A stretch of DNA of 8,972 bases from Flavipsychrobacter stenotrophus (GCA_947379685.1 CANCOG010000183.1:1-8972), one strand, 5' to 3'; shown: positions 1 through 7,095, numbered from the stretch's first letter. The notes: generated from the sequence alone by a model not told the origin. Translations and numbers: made by a program.

Positions 1-81
1 GATGATCAGTAAAAGCACTATCATTTCTCCACCTGAAGGCATCCAGGTAAGTAAAAGTGGATTAACGCTTAACATTGTCAT
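1..81 (-). CDS. N-terminal fragment of a small membrane protein, probably TatA-like
   Basis: An open frame starts at the ATG whose complement is 79-81 and leaves the window after 27 codons. It reads MTMLSVNPLLLTWMPSGGEM and then a hydrophobic IVLLLII. A short N-terminus, a Gly-Gly-Glu turn and then a strongly hydrophobic helix is the pattern of Bacteroidota TatA/TatB proteins, the pore-forming subunits of the Sec-independent twin-arginine translocase in the inner membrane. An in-frame TAA lies a few codons upstream, so the start is at 81 or at the second ATG at 75. A perfect -7 box TATCTTTG sits about 40 bases upstream, which supports a real gene start. The diagnostic LLFG hinge and amphipathic helix would lie outside the window, so another small single-pass membrane protein remains possible. 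Confidence 0.5.
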   Translation of the reverse strand, partial: MTMLSVNPLLLTWMPSGGEMIVLLLII

Positions 82-121
82 ATGTAAATTTTAAAGAGTA
101 AACGTAGAATTATTAACTGGG

Positions 122-129
122 CAAAGATA
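122..129 (-). promoter_or_regulatory. Bacteroidota -7 promoter element for the TatA-like gene
   Basis: On the minus strand this reads TATCTTTG, followed by CCC, a perfect match to the Bacteroidota sigma-A -7 consensus TAnnTTTG. Transcription would begin near 118, leaving a leader of about 37 bases before the ATG at 81. I see no clear TTTG -33 element at the expected spacing, so the call rests on the -7 box and its position. Confidence 0.55.
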
Positions 130-288
130 GGGTGAAATGTTGTTACCGCCTACTAATGCAGGGGTGGGCGGCAAAATTTAACAGTTGCGGGCGTGCCATT
201 AGAATTTATTGAAAGTAAATTATTTGTTAATAAAATATTGTGTCTCCGGCTCAAATATAAGGCCAGCGTATGGGCAAACTGTCCAAAA

Positions 289-322
289 AGCAATAGGTTT
301 CGGCTCCCCGAAACCTATTGCT
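289..322 (-). terminator. Rho-independent terminator of the large surface-protein gene
   Basis: A perfect 15-bp inverted repeat (289-303 with 308-322) encloses a 4-base loop. Read on the minus strand it starts 30 bases after the TAG stop at 352-354. The stem closes into TTTTT (complement of the A run at 285-289) followed by GG. The layout suits intrinsic termination of the minus-strand gene. The plus strand lacks a comparable U tract directly after the stem. Confidence 0.85.
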
Positions 323-351
323 GCAAAATATATTTTTAAACTCAGAAAAAT

Positions 352-3300
352 CTACTCAACCACCAGGCGAACAACATACTTCCTGCTATCAGTTGTAGCA
401 GTAAGCAAGTACACGCCAGCTGGTAAGCCGAGGTTTTTATCTTCGGTTTTGTTGGTCACAATTGACCATTCCTTTACCTGTTCGCCGAGTATGTTGGTGA
501 CCTTGATTGTTACTGTTTCAATCGTGTTGCTTTGCAACAGTAAGGTTACTGAACCTTGGGTTGGGTTAGGGTAGACAACCAATTGCTGTTGGTTGTCAGA
601 AGGCGTTTTAACTGACGTTGCCGAATCGCAATAACCAGCGCTGTGGACAGTGAACGGATAAGTAGACGTCGTATTGCCGCATGAATTCGACAAAGTATAG
701 GTAAACGTAACTGTTCCTGCAGTTACTCCGGTAACAACGCCGCTACCGGAAATAGTTGCATTACCATTGGATGCCGACCATGTGCCTCCGCCAATTGAAG
801 CGAAAATACCCAAAGTGTGACCTTCACAAACTGTATCTGGGCCAGAGATGGTTGCGGCAGGTGGAACTGTAATAATTGTAATTGGGTAAGCTGAAGAACC
901 CGTACCACATGCATTTGCGACAGCGTAAATAACACTGTCATTTCCAGCGGTTACTCCATTTACTACGCCCGATGATGCACCAACCGTGGCATTGCTATTA
1001 GTTACCGTCCATGTGCCACCAGTTGGCGACCCACTAAGTGTTGTTGAAGCTCCGGTGCAAACGATTGAGGACCCCGAAATTACAGGGACCGGTGGGGTGT
1101 TTACAAAGATATTGGATGTAATGTAGTTGTATCCGCAGGCATTGGTGGTGGAATAGGTTATAGTTACCGTACTTCCACTTACACCTGTGACATGACCAGT
1201 TACATTGATAGTAGCAATTGTAGTGTCGTTGGAAGACCAGAAGCCACCTGAGTAAGAAGTATCGCTTAATACAATGCTTGCGCCCACGCAAACTGTATCA
1301 AGGCCTGTTATTACGCCCATTCCATAACCCACACAGGTAAGAACCTTACTTACCGTATAGGTGCCGCAGGAATTGGTAACCCGGTAACTTAAAGTGTCCC
1401 TGCCTGGGTTAATGGGATAATGGGTGCCTGTTATAGAATCGTAAAGGCCAAAGACGGTGATGTTGCTTAATCTCCAGATGCCGCCCGAAACAGAGTCGAT
1501 AGGGGTGGTGTAGCCTGTACCAAGACACAAACTGTCATTGGTGACAATCACACTAGGCTGCCTTTCGACAGTTATTTCCTTATATGTGCTGGAAGTACCG
1601 CAGATATTGGTCAATGTATAAATTACAGAGTCGGTACCTGCTGCTCTGGCTGTCAGGCTGCCAGAGGTATTAATTGTGGCAACAACCGAATTACTTGTTG
1701 TCCAGGTACCGCCTACTGCGCTATCGGAATAAGCAATAACTGAGCCGCGGCAGAATGTGTCAGTTCCTCCTGCAATGGCCGATGCCCGCCTTTGTATCAG
1801 TATTGTTTTTGACGATGTAGTTGTTCCGCATGAGTTAGTGAGCGAATAAGTAATCGTATCCAAGCCTGCAGCGATTGCAGTAACGAGTCCAGTTACACTT
1901 ACTGAGGCAATAGCAGGGTTGCTGCTTGTCCAGGTCCCACTGGCAACGCTATCAGTTAAAGTAGTGGTTGTGCCGCGGCATATAGTATCGGCACCTGAAA
2001 TTGCTGATACAGCCCTTTCAACAGTAACAAACAAAGTAGCCGTAACTGACCCGCCACAGCTGCTTGAAGCAGTATAAGATAGCGTAGTGGTGCCAGTGCT
2101 TAATGCCCTTACCACTCCTGTCGTAGAAACAGTAGCTGTTGTCGTATTGCTACTCACCCACGTACCTCCTGCAGATGTATCGCTAAATGTGGTCGTGCTG
2201 CCCAGGCATAATGTTGATGGGCCGGTAATTGCACCAATGGTATTACTTTCATAGGCGCCAATGTCGACTGTGCCTTCTGCATTTCGTGTTGAACCTGTTA
2301 TATCTATTATTTCACCTGCAACTATGTAGGCGTTGCTACCGGCATTAACACCTGGGCTGCAACTTTTTAATTTCAATCCATCGTCGGCGGTGCCCCAAAT
2401 GCCATCACTACCAATAGGGTTGGTACTGTCGCGGAACTGAGGATTGGTGCCAGTAAATATGTTATTGGAGAAAAGGAAGGTGCCTGAGCCTGCAACGCTT
2501 GTGTCAGCGGAGGTGCTCGTTCCCGCACTTTTGTAGAAAATGTTGTTGGCAACTTTTACCAGGCCGCCAGTGCCTTCAAGCCTGATTGCCCCACCGTACC
2601 CAACGGCTGTGTCATTCATGAAAGTATTGTTGTAAATATAGTTTCTTGAGCCATTTACCAGGATTGCGCCGCCGCCCTTTGTTGTGCCTGTCCCAGTACT
2701 TTTGTTGCCAATAAAAATGTTGTTCAGTAAGGTGTCAGCACAAGTACTGCAAATTCCTATACTTATAGCCCCCCCTTTGGGAGCATAATTGTTTAAAAAT
2801 ACATTTCCATCACTTTTGAAAGAACTATTTCCACTATTAGCGACATAAATTGCTCCTCCTTCGTAATAATATGCACTGTTATTAGAGAATATGGTATGTT
2901 TTATTGTAATTGTACTGTCCATAACGTAAACACCACCGCCATATCCAGAGCCATAATTGGTGTTATTGTCAAAGATGCAACTGTCGATGAACGGATTTGA
3001 TTTGGTTGAAATAATTCCACCATGGGTGGACCACCGTATTGTTGATTTTTTTACATTCAGAATAGATGAATTATTGTAAATGGCAGAGGGGTTTGAATAT
3101 AGATAACACGAAGTAATATTTGTAATAGCGCCGATAGAAACCACTGCTGAGGTGTTATAATATAAAACACCTACCGTATCATTAACCATAGTAAGTGTCG
3201 AAGTGTCATTTTCGATCCCAGCACCGCTGTAAGTAATCTTGCAATTTGATATGATCGTATGTGAGTTATTTTTATTGTAAATCACACTTGCGCCCGCTCC

Positions 3301-4710
3301 TGAGCCAGAATAGTTGTTGTGATCGAGTGTGCAATAGTCGAAAACCGTCGATGACGCATCATTCATAATTGCATCGCCATTGTAAGAGGAATTGTCATTT
3401 ATAATGCAGTTCTTAAAAGTATCCGGAGATGAATAGTTGTATATTGCTCCGCCGTAGGTGGATAAATGAGAATACCTGAAGTTAGTATTAGAAATAAACT
3501 GGCAACTGTCGAAACGGCCGGAAAAATAGAAATTGGCAACCGCCCCTGCGTAATTTTTTGATGTGCCGTAGAATGTTGAATCGCCAGATTTATTTGAATT
3601 AAATGTACATTTTAGGAACTGTACATTGGAACTAGAGTTGAAAACTGCACCGCCATAAGACAACGCAATTCCTCCCGAAGACCCTCCATAACCTGTTAGT
3701 GCTGCATTGGTATTAAATGTACTATTGCGTACAGATGATCCTGTTGTATTGATGAAGTAAATTGCACCGCCGGTGCCGTTTCCGCCTACTCCGCCGCCGT
3801 ATCCCGACCCGGAGTATCCCACACCGCCATCGGCCTGGTTACTGGTGAAAGTACAGCCATTGATTGCCAAAATACCAGATTCATTGTAAATGGCACCACC
3901 GAGGCCCTTCCCTCCGAAACCGATGCCGCTCATTGAACCTCCGCCGCCAATATTTCCAAAGGCAAAGTTACCAATGAACTTACATTTTTCCAGATTGCAT
4001 TTTGCCTGATAAGAGTACATCCCGCCTCCGAAACCATCGCCACCTGTATAACTAACGCCATTATTGTTTTTACCGAGTGCCGTGTTATAGGAAAATGTAC
4101 AATTCTTTACCAGCAGTTTGGTTGTCGAATCATTTTTTAGCAGCAAGCCACCACCGGTATTTTGATCTGTACTAATGCCATTAAAATTTTTTGTTGTTGT
4201 ACCCTTGGCCAGTCCATTATTGAATGTGAATCCATCAATAATTACACTATCGGCAGTAGGTGAAAGGCCAGCAATTACGCCCACATGATAACTGTTAATC
4301 GATCCGATCACGCCGTCCAGGTAAGAGATGTGAGTCGTGTCCCTGGCAGAGATACTGCTTTCGGTGCCCACAAAACCGCCATAAACTTTCAACGCTTTTC
4401 CAATGCCATTGCCCCTGTAAAAAGTAAATGACGTATCGCTGTGGTTTGATGGAAGTACGCTTACACCGTCTATAGGAGTGTATGCACCCTGCGCTACCCA
4501 AATCTGGACTTCTGAAGCTGTGCTGGTATTTGCCGAGGCCAAGGCTTTTGTCAGGTTCTGATAGGCGTTACTCCAACTGGTACCCGAGTTGGCGTCATTT
4601 CCGCTGCCAATGTTTACATAATAAATAGTTTGTGCGGACAGGGCTTGGCCGAAAAGCACAATTAAGGTCATAACGAAGGCGAAACGCCTTGCGTAGAAGT
4701 TAAAATACAT
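352..4710 (-). CDS. Large T9SS-exported surface protein: beta-helix with GGAI/FxxN repeats, choice-of-anchor Q-like module, seven Ig-like repeats
   Basis: This 1452-residue protein is predicted to be secreted and held at the cell surface, with an adhesive or structural rather than proven enzymatic role. Residues 1-26 are a Sec signal peptide (two Arg, hydrophobic core, cleavage after ALSA). Residues about 28-75 match the usual start of these proteins (IYYVN, SGTSW, A-rich helix, WVAQGAYTP). Residues 186-712 carry Gly-rich right-handed beta-helix turns with GGAI and FxxN motifs. Residues about 756-822 (NPQFRD, LKLKSCSPGVNAGSN, DIGAYES) resemble a choice-of-anchor Q module. Residues 827-1355 hold seven Ig-like repeats. 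Residues 1377-1452 form the type A sorting domain (YPNP at 1380, a GLPAGVYLL-like strand, basic end). There is a promoter box at 4746-4753 and a terminator at 289-322, so it is probably monocistronic. No catalytic site is recognisable. Architecture is certain; ligand and role are unknown. Confidence 0.93.
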   Translation of the reverse strand: MYFNFYARRFAFVMTLIVLFGQALSAQTIYYVNIGSGNDANSGTSWSNAYQNLTKALASANTSTASEVQIWVAQGAYTPIDGVSVLPSNHSDTSFTFYRGNGIGKALKVYGGFVGTESSISARDTTHISYLDGVIGSINSYHVGVIAGLSPTADSVIIDGFTFNNGLAKGTTTKNFNGISTDQNTGGGLLLKNDSTTKLLVKNCTFSYNTALGKNNNGVSYTGGDGFGGGMYSYQAKCNLEKCKFIGNFAFGNIGGGGSMSGIGFGGKGLGGAIYNESGILAINGCTFTSNQADGGVGYSGSGYGGGVGGNGTGGAIYFINTTGSSVRNSTFNTNAALTGYGGSSGGIALSYGGAVFNSSSNVQFLKCTFNSNKSGDSTFYGTSKNYAGAVANFYFSGRFDSCQFISNTNFRYSHLSTYGGAIYNYSSPDTFKNCIINDNSSYNGDAIMNDASSTVFDYCTLDHNNYSGSGAGASVIYNKNNSHTIISNCKITYSGAGIENDTSTLTMVNDTVGVLYYNTSAVVSIGAITNITSCYLYSNPSAIYNNSSILNVKKSTIRWSTHGGIISTKSNPFIDSCIFDNNTNYGSGYGGGVYVMDSTITIKHTIFSNNSAYYYEGGAIYVANSGNSSFKSDGNVFLNNYAPKGGAISIGICSTCADTLLNNIFIGNKSTGTGTTKGGGAILVNGSRNYIYNNTFMNDTAVGYGGAIRLEGTGGLVKVANNIFYKSAGTSTSADTSVAGSGTFLFSNNIFTGTNPQFRDSTNPIGSDGIWGTADDGLKLKSCSPGVNAGSNAYIVAGEIIDITGSTRNAEGTVDIGAYESNTIGAITGPSTLCLGSTTTFSDTSAGGTWVSSNTTTATVSTTGVVRALSTGTTTLSYTASSSCGGSVTATLFVTVERAVSAISGADTICRGTTTTLTDSVASGTWTSSNPAIASVSVTGLVTAIAAGLDTITYSLTNSCGTTTSSKTILIQRRASAIAGGTDTFCRGSVIAYSDSAVGGTWTTSNSVVATINTSGSLTARAAGTDSVIYTLTNICGTSSTYKEITVERQPSVIVTNDSLCLGTGYTTPIDSVSGGIWRLSNITVFGLYDSITGTHYPINPGRDTLSYRVTNSCGTYTVSKVLTCVGYGMGVITGLDTVCVGASIVLSDTSYSGGFWSSNDTTIATINVTGHVTGVSGSTVTITYSTTNACGYNYITSNIFVNTPPVPVISGSSIVCTGASTTLSGSPTGGTWTVTNSNATVGASSGVVNGVTAGNDSVIYAVANACGTGSSAYPITIITVPPAATISGPDTVCEGHTLGIFASIGGGTWSASNGNATISGSGVVTGVTAGTVTFTYTLSNSCGNTTSTYPFTVHSAGYCDSATSVKTPSDNQQQLVVYPNPTQGSVTLLLQSNTIETVTIKVTNILGEQVKEWSIVTNKTEDKNLGLPAGVYLLTATTDSRKYVVRLVVE
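355..582 (-). other. T9SS type A C-terminal sorting domain (residues 1377-1452)
   Basis: The last 76 residues contain the signature pieces of the Por secretion system sorting domain: VYPNPTQG, the hydrophobic strand TIKVTNILGEQV, then LPAGVYLLTAT and a short C-terminal strand ending VVRLVVE. In characterised systems this domain directs passage through the outer membrane and is cleaved by the sortase-like PorU, usually with attachment to anionic lipopolysaccharide. That processing is inferred here from family knowledge. Confidence 0.93.
646..2232 (-). repeat. Seven tandem Ig-like (BIG-2-like) repeats of 75-79 residues
   Basis: Each unit has the pattern I-x-G-x-D-T-[IVFL]-C-x-G, then G-x-W-x-x-[ST]-N, then A-[TS]-[VI]-S/N, G-x-V-T/R, G-x-D/T-x-[IL]-x-Y and finally [SAI]-C-G. 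The first Cys falls at residues 835, 911, 987, 1062, 1141, 1218 and 1295, giving spacings of 76, 76, 75, 79, 77 and 77. A second Cys follows 49-50 residues later in the two units counted (835/885 and 1295/1344), so each domain could hold one disulfide. The W motif is kept in all seven. Unit 4 is the most diverged, with ITVFGLYDSITGTHYPINPG in place of the usual middle strands. Such arrays usually serve as stalks between a functional head and the cell surface. Confidence 0.88.
2575..4155 (-). repeat. Beta-helix array with GGAI and FxxN motifs (residues 186-712)
   Basis: About a dozen turns show GG[AG][ILVM] motifs, for example at residues 186, 228, 271, 314, 353, 420, 591, 618, 647, 680 and 706, with AGAV at 388. 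Most are followed by F-x-x-N (206, 245, 288, 332, 370, 405, 580, 608, 638, 666). This alternation is the hallmark of the polymorphic outer membrane protein (POMP) repeat first described in Chlamydia, and it builds a right-handed beta-helix. The turns between residues 253 and 352 carry extra Gly-rich insertions. Residues 440-570 keep the helix pattern but largely lose the GGAI motif. Confidence 0.8.
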
Positions 4711-4745
4711 AGTGTTTTGTTTATAAGTAATAGATATATACGCGG

Positions 4746-4753
4746 CAAATATA
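4746..4753 (-). promoter_or_regulatory. -7 promoter element of the large surface-protein gene
   Basis: The minus strand reads TATATTTG followed by CCG, a perfect TAnnTTTG match. The predicted start of transcription is near 4742, giving an AT-rich leader of about 31 bases (ACAAAACACT directly before the ATG) with no Shine-Dalgarno sequence, as is common in Bacteroidota. No convincing -33 TTTG is present at the usual distance. Confidence 0.6.
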
Positions 4754-4820
4754 GGTCAATTAGCGAGCCACTAATTTAGTTGTTGATAATTTAACTTTTT
4801 TATTAGCGAATATGCTCCAG

Positions 4821-5900
4821 TTAATCCCGTTTGACAGATCCTTGGGTATACCTCCTCCATTTTTCAATTACCTCGGTCATGTCTTCGGGTAGTTCGGAGG
4901 TGAATTTGATCAGTTCATTGGATTTCGGGTGTGTGAACCCGAGCTCCTTGGCATGCAGCGACTGGCGTTTTATGATGCTGAAACAATTGTCAATAAACTG
5001 CTTGTACTTACTGAAAACAGTCCCTTTTACAATGCGATCTCCGCCGTAGGTCGTATCGCCAAATAGAGGGTGCCCAATATGTGCCATGTGTATACGTATC
5101 TGGTGGGTACGGCCGGTTTCCAATTGCAATTCTACAAGGGTAGTATAATTAAAGCGTTCCAGTACTTTGTAGTGGGTAATGGCTTCCTTGCCATAATCGC
5201 CTTCAGGAAATGCCGCCATTATTTTGCGAAAACGCAAATTGCGTCCAACGTTACACTCAATAGTTCCATGGTCCTCTTCCATATCACCCCAAACCAACGC
5301 TACATATCTCCTGTGAACCGTATGCGCCTTAAACTGAGCCGACAGGTTGATCATGCTTTTTTCCGTCTTGGCGATGACTATTAATCCTGTTGTGTCTTTG
5401 TCAATACGATGTGCCAATCCAACTCGTGGTAAAACATCGGTATTCACTTGTTCTTTTTGCAGATAGTAAGATACCCCATTAACCAGAGTGCCGGTATAGT
5501 TTCCACAGGCGGGATGAACCACCATGCCGGCTGGCTTATTGATAATCAATACTTCATCATCTTCATAAGCAATGTTGAGGGGCATATCCTCGGGTATGAT
5601 CTCAGTGCTTTCGGGTCTGCGGGTATCATAAACAATAATATCGTCATTCGGCCTTACGCGGTAATTCGATTTTACTTTTTCATTATTGACCAAAATCATC
5701 CCTGCATCAATGGCATTCTGCACCTTGTTCCTAGTAGCCCCAACCAATCTCACCATTAGGAATTTGTCGAGCCTGAGGGGTTCCTGCTTTTTGTTGGTCA
5801 CCATATGGAAGCGGACTACCGGTTCATCACTAAGCTCGGCAACGTCCTCATCGGGGTTTTCATCGTCCCAGGTATCTTCCACTAATATGTCATCACTCAT
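4821..5900 (-). CDS. rluD: RluA/RluD-family 23S rRNA pseudouridine synthase with S4 domain
   Basis: This 359-residue cytoplasmic enzyme isomerises uridine to pseudouridine; the RluD type acts on helix 69 of 23S rRNA during large-subunit assembly. Residues 1-30 are a loose acidic tail. Residues about 41-92 form an S4 RNA-binding domain (LRLDKFLMVRL, then VNNEKVK and DDIIVYD). The catalytic domain starts with NKPAGMVVHP (121-130). It holds the active-site motif HRIDKDTTGL (164-173) with catalytic Asp167, then the ETGRTHQIRIHM motif (261-272) and LHAKELGFTHP (315-325). Length and motif order are normal for the family. The start at 5900 lies only 4 bases from a perfect -7 box, so the transcript may be leaderless. 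RluC-type specificity cannot be excluded from sequence alone; the RluA superfamily is certain. Confidence 0.93.
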   Translation of the reverse strand: MSDDILVEDTWDDENPDEDVAELSDEPVVRFHMVTNKKQEPLRLDKFLMVRLVGATRNKVQNAIDAGMILVNNEKVKSNYRVRPNDDIIVYDTRRPESTEIIPEDMPLNIAYEDDEVLIINKPAGMVVHPACGNYTGTLVNGVSYYLQKEQVNTDVLPRVGLAHRIDKDTTGLIVIAKTEKSMINLSAQFKAHTVHRRYVALVWGDMEEDHGTIECNVGRNLRFRKIMAAFPEGDYGKEAITHYKVLERFNYTTLVELQLETGRTHQIRIHMAHIGHPLFGDTTYGGDRIVKGTVFSKYKQFIDNCFSIIKRQSLHAKELGFTHPKSNELIKFTSELPEDMTEVIEKWRRYTQGSVKRD

Positions 5901-5904
5901 GGCG

Positions 5905-5912
5905 CAAAAATA
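5905..5912 (-). promoter_or_regulatory. -7 promoter element of the pseudouridine synthase gene
   Basis: The minus strand reads TATTTTTG then CGCC and the ATG at 5900. It is a perfect TAnnTTTG match. The start of transcription would fall at or within a base or so of the start codon, implying a leaderless or almost leaderless message. The T-rich composition makes a chance match easier than for the other boxes. Confidence 0.45.
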
Positions 5913-5974
5913 AGTTGATAATGTGAAACTAACAGCCGGAAATGATTTTTATCGGAAATAGTGACGGCGGTTCA

Positions 5975-6058
5975 CGCAAAGTAGCGCAAAGGTGAGGCGC
6001 AGAGTGGTGCAAAGTTTGTTTTTTGAAGAGGCTGAAGTTGGCGATAGAAGGCGCAAAG
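5975..6058. repeat. Degenerate phased CGCAAAG repeats
   Basis: CGCAAAG occurs at 5975-5981, 5985-5991 and 6052-6058, with the variants CGCAGAG at 5998-6004 and TGCAAAG at 6008-6014. Neighbouring units are 10, 13 and 10 bases apart, about one helical turn. The tract is noncoding and lies between the promoter of the pseudouridine synthase gene and two palindromes. It looks like a decayed copy of a dispersed intergenic repeat; no function is known to me. Confidence 0.55.
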
Positions 6059-6081
6059 ATGGTGAGGTTAGGTTTTGGGTG

Positions 6082-6116
6082 TAGGTGTCCCACACCTTAG
6101 AGGTGTGGGACACCTA
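6082..6116. repeat. Nested perfect palindrome, 16-bp arms and 3-base loop
   Basis: TAGGTGTCCCACACCT (6082-6097), loop TAG, then its exact complement at 6101-6116. Each arm is itself an inverted repeat, AGGTGT-CCC-ACACCT and AGGTGT-GGG-ACACCT, so the DNA or RNA can fold as one long hairpin or two small ones. It lies about 76 bases after the stop of the dehydrogenase gene. It could stop transcription from that gene, but neither strand has a good U tract, so a dispersed palindromic repeat is the better description. Confidence 0.8.
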
Positions 6117-6126
6117 AGCCTATGTG

Positions 6127-6159
6127 AGATTTGACAACTTTTTAAAAGTTGTCAAATCT
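6127..6159. repeat. Perfect palindrome, 16-bp arms around a single base
   Basis: AGATTTGACAACTTTT (6127-6142) is followed by T and the exact reverse complement at 6144-6159. The AT-rich centre would open into a small loop, leaving a stable 12-bp stem. It sits 33 bases after the dehydrogenase stop at 6192 on the minus strand. Either strand has a T run only inside the stem, not after it, so it is not a classic terminator. It is 10 bases from the nested palindrome. Confidence 0.8.
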
Positions 6160-6191
6160 ACCCAGTTAAAGGTGCTACTGCTTTTTAGAAT

Positions 6192-7010
6192 TTAGGACAC
6201 ATATAAGTCTCTTTGCAATGGTCCGCCCGGAGTTACTGCATATTGTTCGAGATCAGATATACCTGCTTTCTTAAGCACGTCTTCGTCCAGGAACAGGTTA
6301 CCGGTACATTCAGTTGATGGTTGGTTAAAGATCCAGGTTGCAGCATCGGCCAGTATTTGTGGTTTACGGCTCATGCTGGCCATTTGCTCACCACCCAAAA
6401 GGTTTTTTACCGCTGCCGTTGCAATTGTTGTTACCGGCCACAATGAGTTAGCTGCTATCCCGGCCTTTTTGAACTCCTTACTCCATCCCAGTGTCATCAT
6501 GCTCATATTGTACTTACTTAATGTGTAAGCAATAAAGGGAGCGAGCCATTTCGGGTCCATGTCGAGTGGGGGAGAAAGTGTAAGAATATGCGGGTTTTCT
6601 GATTTTTTAAGGAATGGAATGCAGTGCTTGGTGACAAAGAACGTACCCCGAACATTAATATCGTGTATCAAGTCAAACCGTTTAGCTTCCGTCTGTTCTG
6701 TATTGGTGAGCATAATTGCGGAGGCGTTATTGACCAGGATATCAATACCACCGAAAATGGTATTCACTTTTTGCACAGCAGCAATCACTTGTTCTTCGTC
6801 CCTTATATCGCATTGCACAGCCAAGGCCTTTCCCCCAGAATCGTTTATTTTCTGGGCAACACTATTTATGGTTCCACCCAGGCGCGGGTCTTCATTAACT
6901 GACTTCGCTACAATGGCTACCAAAGCACCTTCGCCAGCCAATTTGACTGCAATAGCTTCGCCAATGCCCCTGCTGGCACCCGTAATAAAAGCAACTTTAC
7001 CTTTAAGCAT
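6192..7010 (-). CDS. HSDL2-like short-chain dehydrogenase/reductase
   Basis: This 272-residue cytoplasmic protein is an NAD(P)-dependent oxidoreductase of the SDR superfamily; its substrate is unknown. Visible motifs are the Rossmann TGASRGIG (10-17), CDIRD (67-71), NNAS (94-97), catalytic Asn119, Ser146 in LTLSPPLDMDP, and Tyr162/Lys166 in YTLSK. The SPPL motif and LWPVTTIATAA (190-200) are characteristic of hydroxysteroid dehydrogenase-like protein 2. Unlike the animal protein it has no C-terminal SCP2 lipid-transfer domain; it ends after the conserved TPGGPLQRDLYV segment. I place the start at MLKGKVAFIT (7010): the 62 codons upstream do not resemble any SDR N-terminus and contain the promoter box at 7096-7103. 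Two palindromes follow the stop. Confidence 0.88.
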   Translation of the reverse strand: MLKGKVAFITGASRGIGEAIAVKLAGEGALVAIVAKSVNEDPRLGGTINSVAQKINDSGGKALAVQCDIRDEEQVIAAVQKVNTIFGGIDILVNNASAIMLTNTEQTEAKRFDLIHDINVRGTFFVTKHCIPFLKKSENPHILTLSPPLDMDPKWLAPFIAYTLSKYNMSMMTLGWSKEFKKAGIAANSLWPVTTIATAAVKNLLGGEQMASMSRKPQILADAATWIFNQPSTECTGNLFLDEDVLKKAGISDLEQYAVTPGGPLQRDLYVS

Positions 7011-7095
7011 GCGATTTTTTTTGTGTTCGTGAACAGTTTTGTAAAAGTAGGGGCAAAGGGGCAATAATGCTAATTGGTTGGGTACTTTATATCGG

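Noticed and set aside
146..171. CCGCC...GGCGG inverted repeat upstream of the TatA-like gene
   Set aside because: Only five pairs with a long mismatched loop and no U tract; too weak to call a hairpin or operator.
209..574. 121-codon open frame on the plus strand
   Set aside because: It crosses the terminator palindrome and then runs antisense to the sorting-domain coding region; the composition is that of a shadow frame.
646..2232. CRISPR-like or VNTR reading of the periodic region
   Set aside because: The period of about 230 bases is explained by protein-level Ig-like repeats in one continuous reading frame, not by short identical DNA repeats with spacers.
4759..4812. Direct repeat ATTAGCGA at 4759-4766 and 4803-4810
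   Set aside because: Eight bases repeated once in AT-rich intergenic DNA is within chance expectation, and no structure accompanies it.
6559..7032. 157-codon plus-strand frame antisense to the dehydrogenase
   Set aside because: It is the reverse shadow of a well-supported SDR gene and shows no domain of its own.
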